Origin: Luteolibacter flavescens
Lineage (GTDB): Bacteria > Verrucomicrobiota > Verrucomicrobiia > Verrucomicrobiales > Akkermansiaceae
Assembly (NCBI RefSeq): GCF_025950085.1
Contig: NZ_JAPDDS010000001.1
Span: 310,001-374,000, forward strand
Direction: 5' to 3'
DNA length: 64,000 nucleotides
Shown: positions 25,958-34,644 of the stretch, in pieces
Position numbering within the stretch: position 1 is the first letter of the stretch
Layout: the number at the start of each line of letters is the position of its first letter
Translations under genes and position numbers: made by a program
Notes under the pieces: model-generated
What the model saw: the letters and a program-made list of their open reading frames with translations, nothing else
Told to the model about the DNA's origin: nothing
Database searches by the model: none

Positions 25958-26824
25958 CTAGGGCGACGCGGGTGCGGCGGGCGAGTGGATCAACAGGCAC
26001 TCCTCCAGGAGCGGCTGGAGCTCCTCCAGAAGCGGCACTCCTTGGGCGAATTCCTGCTGATAACGGCGCTCGATCCGTTTGAGGGCGAATTCGAGGTCGG
26101 TCTTCGCGAGACCGGTCACTTCACCGCGGATCACGGCGACGAGCAGGCTGTATTGCCCGGCGCTGATGAGCGTGCGTCGTCCTTCTCCCAGCTCGAAGCC
26201 GAACATGTAGGCTCCGGAATCGTCCTGCACGCGCAGGGCCAGCTTCCGGGCGAACGAACCGACTTTCCGCGGGTGGGCGTGACGCACGGGATTCGAGCTC
26301 GCGTAGGAGATGAGCGAGAGCTTGTCCCGGTCCAACAGGTAGACCTCCTCGACGTGAAAGCGGCGGATCTTGTCCGAGACGATCTCGTCGTAGCTGCGAC
26401 TGGTGAAAAGAGCCTGCAGGTGCCACAGGGTGCGGTGGCCGACTCCAGGCTGCTGGAATGGCCCGACCTGATGCTCGGCGAGGGCGCGGCGGAAGGTGGA
26501 GCGCAGCATCGCCTCCAGCGAGGCATCGTCATGAAACGATCCTCCGCCCATGACACCGGCGACGAGGGGTGCGATCGCCAGGCGCAGATCCTCGTCCGTG
26601 TAATCGGACGGTGGACTGGGCATGGGAGGCGTCACCGGGGCGGGTGGCGTTTCCACCGCGGAGAAGCGCGGTTGATTACCCAGCTCCGGCAGGGACATCC
26701 GGCGCGGGGGCTCCGGTGCTGGATTTCCCGGCAGTGGCAGATTTTGGACGGAAATGACGGGTCGCGCCGGGCGGCAGGCCAGCAGGTCGAGCGGGGCGGG
26801 CAGCGGTGGGATCGCGGCAGTCAT
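25958..26824 (-). CDS. Putative sensor-domain protein of unknown function
   Basis: About 288 residues. The first 95 are Pro-rich and disordered-looking. After SDYTDEDLRLAIAPLVAGVMGG there is a helical part (MLRSTFRRALAEHQ), then a compact alpha/beta segment (RRFHVEEVYLLDRDKLSLISYAS ... ARKLALRVQDDSGAYMFGFELGEGR RTLIS... LVAVIRGEVTGLAKTDLEFALKRIERRY). By eye this last part resembles the LLDKxTGLLI-type module fused to OmpA proteins in cyanobacteria, which looks roadblock- or PAS-like; this is recollection and needs testing. It overlaps the coiled-coil gene by ATGA, so the two proteins probably act together. It is divergent from the sigma/kinase operon. Confidence 0.6.
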   Translation of the reverse strand: MTAAIPPLPAPLDLLACRPARPVISVQNLPLPGNPAPEPPRRMSLPELGNQPRFSAVETPPAPVTPPMPSPPSDYTDEDLRLAIAPLVAGVMGGGSFHDDASLEAMLRSTFRRALAEHQVGPFQQPGVGHRTLWHLQALFTSRSYDEIVSDKIRRFHVEEVYLLDRDKLSLISYASSNPVRHAHPRKVGSFARKLALRVQDDSGAYMFGFELGEGRRTLISAGQYSLLVAVIRGEVTGLAKTDLEFALKRIERRYQQEFAQGVPLLEELQPLLEECLLIHSPAAPASP

Positions 26825-27414
26825 GTCGCACCTCCCGGGTGGCCCGCTTGCAGGGCGGCGGCTTCGGCGATTGCCCGTGCGGCATTGGCCAGCTGCTGGA
26901 AGGACTCCTGCATGCGTACGTGCTCGGCACGGCCTCGGTCCGCAGTGTCCACCTTCGTGCTGACCCACGCCTTGGTCTTCTCAAGCTCGCCCTTCAGCTC
27001 TGAGATCAGATGATCCTCGCGCTGCTGGAGATAGTTGCGAAAGCCTTGGTTCCAGTGATCGAGCCAGCGGGTGAAGCGCTGCTCCAACTCCACCTGGGCC
27101 TCCAGGCCAGAGTCGGCACGATTGCGCGCAGCCGCCTGGATCTGGGTGGCGAGACGGTGGGTCTCCTCGACACGACGCGCCTTCTCGGCATCGATCTCGT
27201 CGCGCAGCGCGGCGAGCTTCTCGTCATGGCGCTTTTCGTAGGACGAGAGCCGGATCTCGAACACATCTCCCCCGGCCTCGGTCGGCATGGGGCGCAGGTT
27301 CGCTTCCAGGCGCTCGAGGCGTCGTTCCACGCATTCCATCTGACGACCCACGAGTATCTCGCGGATCCGTTCGACCTGGCGTGACGGATTGGTTTCGGGG
27401 GGATAGGGGGGCAT
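26821..27414 (-). CDS. Coiled-coil protein of unknown function
   Basis: About 197 residues from ATG 27414 (an earlier start at 27492 is possible). After a Pro-rich beginning the protein is almost wholly charged helix: VERRLERLEANLRP, YEKRHDEKLAALRDEIDAEKARRVEETHRLATQIQ, LEQRFTRWLDHWNQGFRNYLQQREDHLISELKGELEKTKAWV, with heptad-like spacing. No enzymatic motif or membrane segment. Its stop overlaps the start of the sensor-domain gene by 4 bases, pointing to a complex of fixed stoichiometry. The 230-bp gap to the divergent sigma gene holds the promoters. Confidence 0.65.
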   Translation of the reverse strand: MPPYPPETNPSRQVERIREILVGRQMECVERRLERLEANLRPMPTEAGGDVFEIRLSSYEKRHDEKLAALRDEIDAEKARRVEETHRLATQIQAAARNRADSGLEAQVELEQRFTRWLDHWNQGFRNYLQQREDHLISELKGELEKTKAWVSTKVDTADRGRAEHVRMQESFQQLANAARAIAEAAALQAGHPGGAT

Positions 27415-27647
27415 TAGGGGTGGGGGAACTCGCTCCGTGGGGGGTGGTCCGGTGGGGTGAACCGGACTGGAGAAAGCTATAAACAGCAGCACCGAACCCT
27501 ATGCCGCAAAAAGGCGCACTGTAAATGCCAAGATTGATCCTTAATCTCTCCGAACTATCGACCGGCGTGAATAAAATTCCCTACGGCCAAGCCAGCCCGC
27601 GAACTCCGTGAAAGACACCCTTGCCCCGGTGTGGTAAGGGGGAGCCG

Positions 27648-28310
27648 ATGTCCGACCAAGAGTACGACAAGGAGCGCGACCAGGTGCTCGCAGCTGCCTA
27701 CGAAAAGACCCGGAAGAGCCTCATCGCAAGGCTGGACAATTGGGAGGACCAGAAGACTTGGGACGAGTTCTACCAGACCTACTGGCGGCTGATCTACGCC
27801 GTGGCCATCAAGGCCGGCCTGCGCCCGGACGAGGCGCACGATTGCGTGCAGGAGACCGTCCTTTCCATCGCCAAGCAGAGCAAGAAGAAGCTCTACGACC
27901 CCGAGCAGGGCTCCTTCAAGACGTGGCTGATGAACATGACGCGCTGGCGGATCAACGACCAGTTCCGCAAGCGCAAGAAGGACACCGCCATGGCAGGCGG
28001 GGAGTGGGAAGACGACCGGAAAACCGCCGTCATCGACCGCTTCGAGGACCCGCGCGGCGACATGCTGGCGCGACTTTGGGACGTTGAATGGAAAAAGAAC
28101 GTCGCCGACGCCGCTTTAGCCCGTGTGAAAGCGCAGGTGTCGCCCAAACAGTACCAGATCTTCGACTGCTACGTCGTCCGCCAGTGGGACGCGAAGAAAG
28201 TCCAGGACCACCTGAACGTCAGCATGGCGCAGGTGTATCTCGCGAAGCACCGCGTGGGTGCCGTCTTGAAAAAGGAACTCGCCCGACTGGAGGAGGATGC
28301 CGACGAATAG
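27648..28310 (+). CDS. ECF-type RNA polymerase sigma factor
   Basis: The 220-residue protein has sigma region 2 (WDEFYQTYWRLIYAVAIKAGLRPDEAHDCVQETVLSIAKQ ... GSFKTWLMNMTRWRINDQFRKRKK, spread over residues 45-130) and region 4 (VSPKQYQIFDCYVVRQWDAKKVQDHLNVSMAQVYLAKHRVGAVLKKEL). An AAGGGGGA ribosome site precedes ATG 27648 by 4 bases, one of few clear Shine-Dalgarno sites here, and it fixes the start. No anti-sigma gene is adjacent; the overlapping kinase gene downstream suggests control by phosphorylation, as proposed for Planctomycetes/Verrucomicrobia ECF-kinase pairs. Confidence 0.88.
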   Translation: MSDQEYDKERDQVLAAAYEKTRKSLIARLDNWEDQKTWDEFYQTYWRLIYAVAIKAGLRPDEAHDCVQETVLSIAKQSKKKLYDPEQGSFKTWLMNMTRWRINDQFRKRKKDTAMAGGEWEDDRKTAVIDRFEDPRGDMLARLWDVEWKKNVADAALARVKAQVSPKQYQIFDCYVVRQWDAKKVQDHLNVSMAQVYLAKHRVGAVLKKELARLEEDADE

Positions 28311-30936
28311 GCCGCGACCCGATCCGGTCATCCCGGACCATGAAGTCCTGCGGAAAGTCGGTGGCGGGGCGTATGGGGAAGTCTGGCTCGCCCGCGGCGT
28401 GACCGGTGCCCTGCGCGCTGTCAAGGTGGTGTGGCGCGAGGATTTCGAGGACGAGCGCAGCTTCGAGCGCGAGTTCGAGGGCATCCTGAAATTCGAGCCC
28501 ATCTCCCGGGATCACCCGGGGCTGGTGAATATCCTCCACGTCGGCCGCAGCGTCGATGGCGTCTCCTTCTACTACTACGTGATGGAACTGGGGGATGACG
28601 TGCTCACCGGGCGCGAGATCAATCCCATCGAATACGAGGCCCGCACGCTGCGCAGCGATGTGAAGCGCGTGCCCGGCAAGCGCCTCGACACGGAATTCTG
28701 CATCGATGTGGGCGTCCGCCTGGCGGAGGCCCTGCGGCACCTGCATGACAATGGCTTGGCGCACCGCGACGTGAAGCCGGCGAACGTCATTTTCGTCGGC
28801 GGCAAGGCAAAGCTGGCGGACATCGGGCTCGTCGCCGCGCGCGGCCAGCGGACCTTCGTGGGCACCGAGGGCTTCGTCCCGCCGGAGGGTCCGGGATCGG
28901 CGCAGGCGGACGTCTATAGCCTCGGTAAGGTGCTCTACGAGATCGCCAGCGGCAAAGACCGCATGGACTTCCCGGAACTGCCGGACGACATGCCGCCAAA
29001 GCTGGAGCGGAAGCGTTGGCTCGCGCTGAACCAGATCGTCTGTGACGTCTGCGAGCCCCAGCTTTCAAAGCGAAAGGTTTCATCCGCGGGAGAGCTGGCC
29101 GATGTGCTGCGCCGGTTGCAGGAAGGGAAGCGCCGGAAGCGGCGTCGCCCGGTGGGTGCATTTTTCGCCACGGTTTTCACGGCTGCAGCCCTTGTCTTCG
29201 GCACGTGGGAGGCCTTCAAGGGCAGCCCGTGGATGAGCCTGCCGAACCAATTCGCGAATCTCCTGCCGATCAACGGATCAGGCGACGAGACCCCGGTGGA
29301 AAAGAAGCCGATCCCGGCGCTCATCAAGATCAACAGCCGTCCCGAGGGCGCCGTGGTGGTTGCCTCCGATGGCGAGGTACTGGGCACGACGCCGACCGAC
29401 CTGCTCAATTCCTACGTCGGGGAGCAGGTCTCTTTCCGCCTGGACAAGGACGGCTACGGTTCCGTTCCGCTGGATGCGGTGGTGCCCGCCTCGGCTGCGG
29501 AGGAGCCGCTGTTGTTGGAAGCCGAGCTGAAGATCTTCTCCCCGCCGCAGCCGAACGAAAACTGGGTCGATCACCTCGGGCAACGCTACGGCCCGGTGGG
29601 AGAGGGGCACCAGAGCCGCCGGCCGGTGGGGAAGGACGAATGGGATCGCTATCTTGCTGAAAAGGAACGACCCGGCGATGTCGCCGAGTTTGTCGAAGTC
29701 GAGGAAGACGGTATCAAGCGCAAGATCGTCGTGACCAGCGAGGGTGAGGCGCAGGCATTCTGCTGGTGGCTGGCGGAAAGCGGCATCCGGGACGGTTTCC
29801 TCACCGTGAATCATCGCGCGCGTCAGTTGATGGACCTCACCTTTGCCAATACCGGCATGAGTGAGCGTGCCCGGAAGGAGAATTTCCGCCCCTTCCGCTG
29901 CCGGGTGGAGCCCATTCCCTACGCCTGGATCACCGTGACGACCGAGCCCTCCGGCGCGGAGGTCTTCCTGAAAACGGCGGAGAATTCCTACAACTACGTC
30001 ATCGGCACGACCCGCGGGCCGCTCACGACGGATCCGCTGCGTCCCGGCGATCACGAGTTGCTGATCCTGCTGGAGGGCTACAAGCCGCTGTCCAAGAAGG
30101 TGACCCTCAAGGAAAACGAGCGGCTGGATCTTCACCTGAAGTTGGAACTGAACAACAGCGTGGTCATGGAGAAGCCTTGGGAAAACGGGCTCGGGATGAA
30201 ATTCGTCCCCATGGGCACCGACCTGATGGCGTCCATCTGGGAGACCCGGGTGAAGGACTACGATGCTTTTGTCCGCGCGAAAAACCTGTCTGCCCCGGCC
30301 ACGGATTTCCAGCAGGGGCCGGATCATCCCGTGGTCTTCGTTTCCCGCAAGGATGCCGAGGACTTCTGCGTCTGGCTGACGGAGGTGGAGCGGAAGCAGG
30401 AGCGACTGACCCAGGTGCACGAGTATCGCCTGCCCACCGACTACGAGTGGAGCATGATGGCGGAGCTGAAGGAGCAGCCCAACGTCTCTCCAGCCCGGCG
30501 CGACACGCAGCGGGCAAAGGTCTTCATGTGGGGTGCCGCGTGGCCGCCCGGGGCAGACGGAATGAAGGTCGCGAACCTGGCCGATGGCAGCGCCACCATC
30601 CTCGTCAGGAGCGAGCGGACCATCTCGGGATACATCGATGGCTTCGAGCGGACGGCGCCGGTCGGCTCTTTCCCTCCGAATTCTCTGGGGATCTACGACC
30701 TGTGCGGGAATGTCCACGAGTGGGTCTCGGACAATTACAGTCCGTCATCCTCCTCCGGCGTCCTGCGCGGCGGCGGGTGGAATACCTATCAGCCGCAGAA
30801 TCTCTACATCGGCGCGCGGAATACCCAGCCGCCGGACTTTCGCGACAGCATCTACGGCTTCCGCGTCGTGCTTGCCAAAGTCCCGCCGATCCCGGAAACC
30901 ACGCCTGCCGAAGAAGGCATCGAAACCGATGGTTGA
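28297..30936 (+). CDS. Membrane Ser/Thr protein kinase with duplicated PEGA-SUMF extracytoplasmic region
   Basis: The 879-residue protein starts inside the sigma gene (14-base overlap). Its kinase domain (about 15-275) has VGGGAYGEV, Lys43 in RAVKVV, HRDVKPAN (157-164), DIG (176-178) in place of DFG, and PPE for APE. A basic stretch and membrane segment (288-304) follow. Outside: PEGA (343-412), a degenerate SUMF-like stretch (about 415-535), a second PEGA (541-615) and a fuller SUMF/FGE-type domain (623-860; GIYDLCGNVHEWVSD, VLRGGGWN, GFRVV). The Cys pair needed for formylglycine oxidation is absent, so the SUMF fold is probably a ligand-binding sensor. Confidence 0.9.
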   Translation: MPTNRPRPDPVIPDHEVLRKVGGGAYGEVWLARGVTGALRAVKVVWREDFEDERSFEREFEGILKFEPISRDHPGLVNILHVGRSVDGVSFYYYVMELGDDVLTGREINPIEYEARTLRSDVKRVPGKRLDTEFCIDVGVRLAEALRHLHDNGLAHRDVKPANVIFVGGKAKLADIGLVAARGQRTFVGTEGFVPPEGPGSAQADVYSLGKVLYEIASGKDRMDFPELPDDMPPKLERKRWLALNQIVCDVCEPQLSKRKVSSAGELADVLRRLQEGKRRKRRRPVGAFFATVFTAAALVFGTWEAFKGSPWMSLPNQFANLLPINGSGDETPVEKKPIPALIKINSRPEGAVVVASDGEVLGTTPTDLLNSYVGEQVSFRLDKDGYGSVPLDAVVPASAAEEPLLLEAELKIFSPPQPNENWVDHLGQRYGPVGEGHQSRRPVGKDEWDRYLAEKERPGDVAEFVEVEEDGIKRKIVVTSEGEAQAFCWWLAESGIRDGFLTVNHRARQLMDLTFANTGMSERARKENFRPFRCRVEPIPYAWITVTTEPSGAEVFLKTAENSYNYVIGTTRGPLTTDPLRPGDHELLILLEGYKPLSKKVTLKENERLDLHLKLELNNSVVMEKPWENGLGMKFVPMGTDLMASIWETRVKDYDAFVRAKNLSAPATDFQQGPDHPVVFVSRKDAEDFCVWLTEVERKQERLTQVHEYRLPTDYEWSMMAELKEQPNVSPARRDTQRAKVFMWGAAWPPGADGMKVANLADGSATILVRSERTISGYIDGFERTAPVGSFPPNSLGIYDLCGNVHEWVSDNYSPSSSSGVLRGGGWNTYQPQNLYIGARNTQPPDFRDSIYGFRVVLAKVPPIPETTPAEEGIETDG

Positions 30937-31336
30937 AATCAAGATCGACTACCAGGGAGACCTGCACTGCTCCGCCCTCCACGTGCCCTCCGGCACCACG
31001 CTCGAGACCGACGCGCCGGTGGACAACAACGGCCGCGGCGAGTCCTTCTCTCCCACCGATCTCGTCGCCACCGGCCTCGGCGTCTGCATGGCCACGGTCA
31101 TGGGCATCGTGGCAAAGCGGAAGGAGATCCCGCTGGAAGGTCTGAAGGTTGCCGTGCGCAAGCACATGTCCACCGACACGCCGCGCCGTATTTCCAAGCT
31201 GGAGGTCGATCTCGACATGCCGCTGCCGGCGGATCACCCCGAGCGGAAGATGCTGGAGAGCGCTGGTAACGGCTGTCCCGTCCACCACAGCCTGCACCCG
31301 GACATCGAGGTGGTGCTGAACTACCGCTGGCAGTGA
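30929..31336 (+). CDS. OsmC-family protein (probable thiol peroxidase)
   Basis: The 135-residue protein has both reactive cysteines of the OsmC/Ohr family: Cys53 in ATGLGVCMATVMG and Cys116 in NGCPVHHSL, with the SPTDLVATGL signature ahead of the first. Members reduce organic hydroperoxides. The ATG at 30929 overlaps the end of the kinase gene by 8 bases in another frame, so it is likely the third gene of the sigma-kinase transcript. That placement may hint at an oxidative or envelope-stress output. Confidence 0.88.
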   Translation: MVEIKIDYQGDLHCSALHVPSGTTLETDAPVDNNGRGESFSPTDLVATGLGVCMATVMGIVAKRKEIPLEGLKVAVRKHMSTDTPRRISKLEVDLDMPLPADHPERKMLESAGNGCPVHHSLHPDIEVVLNYRWQ

Positions 31337-31509
31337 TTTGACCGGGCATCCCGGCTAACAGTTTTCGGAGCGGGGCTGGGGATTCTCCTGCTCCGTTTTG
31401 CTTTTCTGGAGGTTTCACAAAACGTCGCCGGACGATTTTGGCGGCTATTTTGACCGCAATCGGTCGGTGACGCGTTGGATTTGAGTCGATGCGTCCCAAA
31501 AAACTCCTG

Positions 31510-31533
31510 ACTTTGTGAAATTTTTCACAAAGT
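31510..31533. promoter_or_regulatory. Perfect 24-bp palindrome upstream of nuoG
   Basis: ACTTTGTGAAA (31510-31520) and its exact complement TTTCACAAAGT (31523-31533) flank TT, 70 bp before the nuoG ATG at 31604. The half-site TTTCACAAA recurs at 31413-31421. A weak promoter candidate, TTGCCG (31538-31543) and CATAGT (31560-31565) with 16-base spacing, follows directly. The arrangement fits an operator at or upstream of -35 for a dimeric regulator of complex I. The rest of 31337-31603 has no supported gene. Confidence 0.5.
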
Positions 31534-31603
31534 GCGCTTGCCGCTCGCGAGGCGCTTTTTCATAGTCCGCGTCGCCCGGGGTTTCCCCATGCACTCCCTG
31601 CCC

Positions 31604-33361
31604 ATGAGTGATCAAGCCGCCACTGCCGAAGCCAAGCTTCCGAAGGATCTCGCCGCCGAAAAAGGCCTGGTCAACGTGCAGATCGACGGGGTTTGGCTCC
31701 AGGTCCCGCGCGGCATGCGGATGATCGAGGCGTGCAAGCTGGCGAAGCAGGAAGTGCCGCACTACTGCTACCACCCGAAGCTTTCCGCTCCCGGCAACTG
31801 CCGCATGTGCCTCGTCCAGATGGGCATGCCACCGCGCCCGGCACCCGGCCAGGACCCCACCTATGATGCCGAGGGCTACCTGCCAATCGGCTGGATGCCC
31901 CGCCCGGTGATCGCCTGTGCGAACACGGTGACCGAGAACATGGGCATCCGCACCACGGGCGAACTGGTCGAGAAGTGCCGCGAGGGGGTGATGGAGTTCC
32001 TCCTCATCAATCACCCGCTGGATTGCCCGATCTGCGATCAGGCCGGCGAGTGCCGCCTGCAGGAGTTTTCCGTCGAACACGGCCGCGGCGAGTCGCGCTT
32101 CGTGGACATGAAGGTGAAGAAGCCGAAGAACGTGGACATCGGTCCGCGCGTCCGGCTCGATGACGAGCGCTGCATCATGTGCAGCCGCTGCATCCGCTTC
32201 ATGGATGAGGTCGCGGACGATGCGGTGCTCGGCTTCACCCAGCGGGGCACCCACACCACGCTGACGGTCCATCCGGGCCGCAAGCTGGACTCGAATTACT
32301 CTCTCAATACCGTCGATATCTGCCCGGTCGGAGCGCTGACGTCGAATGACTTCCGCTTCCAGATGCGCGTCTGGTTCCTCAAGGAGACCAAGACCATCGA
32401 CGTGAATTGCGGCACCGGTGCGAACATCGTCATCTGGACCCGCAGCAACAAGATCCACCGCATCACCCCGCGTCAGAATGACGACGTGAACTCGACGTGG
32501 ATGCCGGATTCGCACCGCCTGAATTTCCACTACATCGACAGCGATGCGCGCCTCACCGAGCCGATGATCCGGGCAGGAGCGAAGCACCAGACGAACTCGT
32601 GGTTCCACTCGATCCAGACGGCAGCGGACGCGCTGAAGAAATTCCAGGGCGGCGAGATCGCGATCATCGCATCCGCTCGGATGACGAATGAGGAGCTCTT
32701 CCTCGTCCGCAATCTGGCCAGCGAGCTCGGCACCGGCCAATACACGACCGTCCCGCGCACTGGCGAGAGCGACGGCATCCTGATTTCCGAGGACCGCAAC
32801 CCGAACACGACTGGCGCGAAGCTGGTGTGGCAGACTCCAGATCCGCACGGTGGTCTCTTCGCCATCCGCGAAGGCGTCCGCTCAGGCTCCATCAAGGCGC
32901 TGATCGTACTCGGCGAGGATCTTTTCGAGGCAGGCTTCACGAAGGACGATCTCGCGAAGGTCTCCTTCATCGTGTCCACCCAGCTCATCGCCGGTCCGAC
33001 CGCGGAGGCCTGCGACGTGGTGCTGCCCGGTGCGGCATTTGCCGAGAAGCGCGGCTCCATGGTGAATGTCACCGGCCGTCTCCAGCGCCTCAATCGCGCC
33101 GTCGAACCCCTCGGCGATGCGAAGGACGACTGGGAAATCCTCCGCGACCTCACCCTCGCCATCCAAGGCACAAATCTGGCCAACGGCCCGGCGATGATTG
33201 AAAACGTCTTCAAGTCGATGGCCGAGGCCGTGACTGAATTCAACGGCCTGACCCTCTCGAAGATCGGCGATCTCGGCCTGCCCGTCACCGAAACCGGCGT
33301 GAAGATCCCGTTGCTCGAAAACGAGCGCGCACGCAAGGCCGCTGGCCTGATCAACGGCTAA
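31604..33361 (+). CDS. nuoG: NADH-quinone oxidoreductase subunit G (short form)
   Basis: The 585-residue protein has all ligands for three clusters: 2Fe-2S at Cys55, Cys66, Cys69, Cys105; a His-Cys 4Fe-4S site at His137, Cys141, Cys144, Cys150; and a 4Fe-4S at Cys190, Cys193, Cys196, Cys240. A molybdopterin-oxidoreductase-like domain follows (VDVNCGTGANIVIWTRSNKIHRITPRQND region; GEDLFEAGF; CDVVLPGAAFAEKRGSMVN) and is shorter than in E. coli NuoG. It relays electrons from NADH toward quinone. An ATG at 31589 after TTTCCCC is an alternative start. It heads the operon; nuoE/nuoF are not upstream. Confidence 0.94.
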   Translation: MSDQAATAEAKLPKDLAAEKGLVNVQIDGVWLQVPRGMRMIEACKLAKQEVPHYCYHPKLSAPGNCRMCLVQMGMPPRPAPGQDPTYDAEGYLPIGWMPRPVIACANTVTENMGIRTTGELVEKCREGVMEFLLINHPLDCPICDQAGECRLQEFSVEHGRGESRFVDMKVKKPKNVDIGPRVRLDDERCIMCSRCIRFMDEVADDAVLGFTQRGTHTTLTVHPGRKLDSNYSLNTVDICPVGALTSNDFRFQMRVWFLKETKTIDVNCGTGANIVIWTRSNKIHRITPRQNDDVNSTWMPDSHRLNFHYIDSDARLTEPMIRAGAKHQTNSWFHSIQTAADALKKFQGGEIAIIASARMTNEELFLVRNLASELGTGQYTTVPRTGESDGILISEDRNPNTTGAKLVWQTPDPHGGLFAIREGVRSGSIKALIVLGEDLFEAGFTKDDLAKVSFIVSTQLIAGPTAEACDVVLPGAAFAEKRGSMVNVTGRLQRLNRAVEPLGDAKDDWEILRDLTLAIQGTNLANGPAMIENVFKSMAEAVTEFNGLTLSKIGDLGLPVTETGVKIPLLENERARKAAGLING

Positions 33362-33373
33362 TCTCCCGCCTCC

Positions 33374-34633
33374 ATGGACCTCGTCTCCCTGCTAGTCATT
33401 GTCGCCAAGGTCATCGGCCTGACCTTCATGGTCGTGCTGCCGCTGGTGCCGATCTCGGTTTATTTCGAGCGCCGGTTTTCCGCGATCATCCAGGACCGCG
33501 TCGGTCCGAACCGCGTCGGCGTGCCACTCACCCTGCTCGGTGCCAAGAAAGATTTCTCGTTCTTCGGTCTGATCCAGCCGATGGCAGACGGCGTGAAGCT
33601 CTTCTTGAAGGAGGACTTCACCCCGTCCCATGTCCGCAAGGCCTTCTACTGGCTGGCTCCCGCTCTGACGGTGGTGCCCGCGCTCGTCACCGTCTGCGTG
33701 GCCCCTTTCGGCGGTGACATCGTCGTGAACGGTGAGGCCCACAAGCTGGTCATCGCCGATCTTGATGTCGGCCCGCTGTTCATCTTCGCGATTTCCTCGC
33801 TGGCGGTCTATGGCATCACGCTCGCCGGCTGGTCCTCGAATTCGAAGTTCCCATTCATCGGCGGCGTGCGCTCCACGGCACAGATGATCTCCTACGAAAT
33901 CGCGCTCGGCCTTTCGGTCGTGCCGGTGCTGCTCTACTACGGGGACCTCAATCTTTCCAACATCGTCGAGGAACAGTCGAAGAACGGCTGGCTCCTGCTC
34001 CCGCTGTGGGGCAACTCCGCCCCCTGGAACAACGGCGGCGACTACACCGCGTGGCTTTTCTGGATTCCGGCGATGATCGCCTTCGTGATCTTCACCACCT
34101 CGGTCTTCGCGGAGACGAACCGCATGCCCTTCGACCTTCCGGAGTGCGAAACCGAGCTCGTCGGGGGCTATCACACGGAATACTCTTCCATGAAGTTCGC
34201 CATGTTCTTCATGGGCGAATACGCCGCGATGGTCATCGGTTCGGCGATGGTCGTGACGCTCTTCCTCGGCGGCTGGTCGCTCGGTCCTTTCTTCGACAAT
34301 TGGGCTGCCAGCCTCGAGATCGGCTCGGTGAAGATCGGAGGCTTGTTGAACATGGCCGTCTTCATGGCCAAGGTAGTCGCCTTCATCCTCTTCTTCATCC
34401 TCGTCCGCTGGACGGTGCCGCGTTTCCGCTATGACCAGCTCATGCGCCTCGGCTGGGTGATCTTCTTCGAAGCCGCGCTCATCAATGTCTTCCTCGCTGC
34501 GCTGGTCATCGCCGCGCCGCAATTCGGCCCTGCCGCCAGCATCGGCGGGCTGGTCGTCCTCGCCCTCGTCACCGGCGCCCTCGTCTGGTGCCTGAAGGTG
34601 TCCGAGAAAAAGTCCGCCCCGGTTTCCATCTAA
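33374..34633 (+). CDS. nuoH: NADH-quinone oxidoreductase subunit H
   Basis: The 419-residue membrane protein has the NuoH signatures FERRFSAIIQDRVGPNRVG, LIQPMADGVKLFLKED, GGVRSTAQMISYEIALGLS, FAETNRMPFDLPECETELVGGYHTEYSSMKFA (split over the quinone-cavity loop) and a C-terminal amphipathic part. At about 419 residues it is longer than E. coli NuoH (325), with extra material between TM helices 5 and 6 and at the end. It forms the quinone-binding cavity with NuoB/D. It follows nuoG by 12 bp. Confidence 0.96.
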   Translation: MDLVSLLVIVAKVIGLTFMVVLPLVPISVYFERRFSAIIQDRVGPNRVGVPLTLLGAKKDFSFFGLIQPMADGVKLFLKEDFTPSHVRKAFYWLAPALTVVPALVTVCVAPFGGDIVVNGEAHKLVIADLDVGPLFIFAISSLAVYGITLAGWSSNSKFPFIGGVRSTAQMISYEIALGLSVVPVLLYYGDLNLSNIVEEQSKNGWLLLPLWGNSAPWNNGGDYTAWLFWIPAMIAFVIFTTSVFAETNRMPFDLPECETELVGGYHTEYSSMKFAMFFMGEYAAMVIGSAMVVTLFLGGWSLGPFFDNWAASLEIGSVKIGGLLNMAVFMAKVVAFILFFILVRWTVPRFRYDQLMRLGWVIFFEAALINVFLAALVIAAPQFGPAASIGGLVVLALVTGALVWCLKVSEKKSAPVSI

Positions 34634-34644
34634 CTTTCCCACCC

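Noticed and set aside
25949-27013. Plus-strand frame opposite the sensor-domain gene
   Set aside because: Composition and lack of similarity point to a shadow; the minus frames are ATGA-coupled and show plausible domain patterns.
31445-32848. Long minus-strand frame over the start of nuoG and the palindrome
   Set aside because: Antisense of nuoG with unnatural composition; nuoG itself has all cluster ligands.
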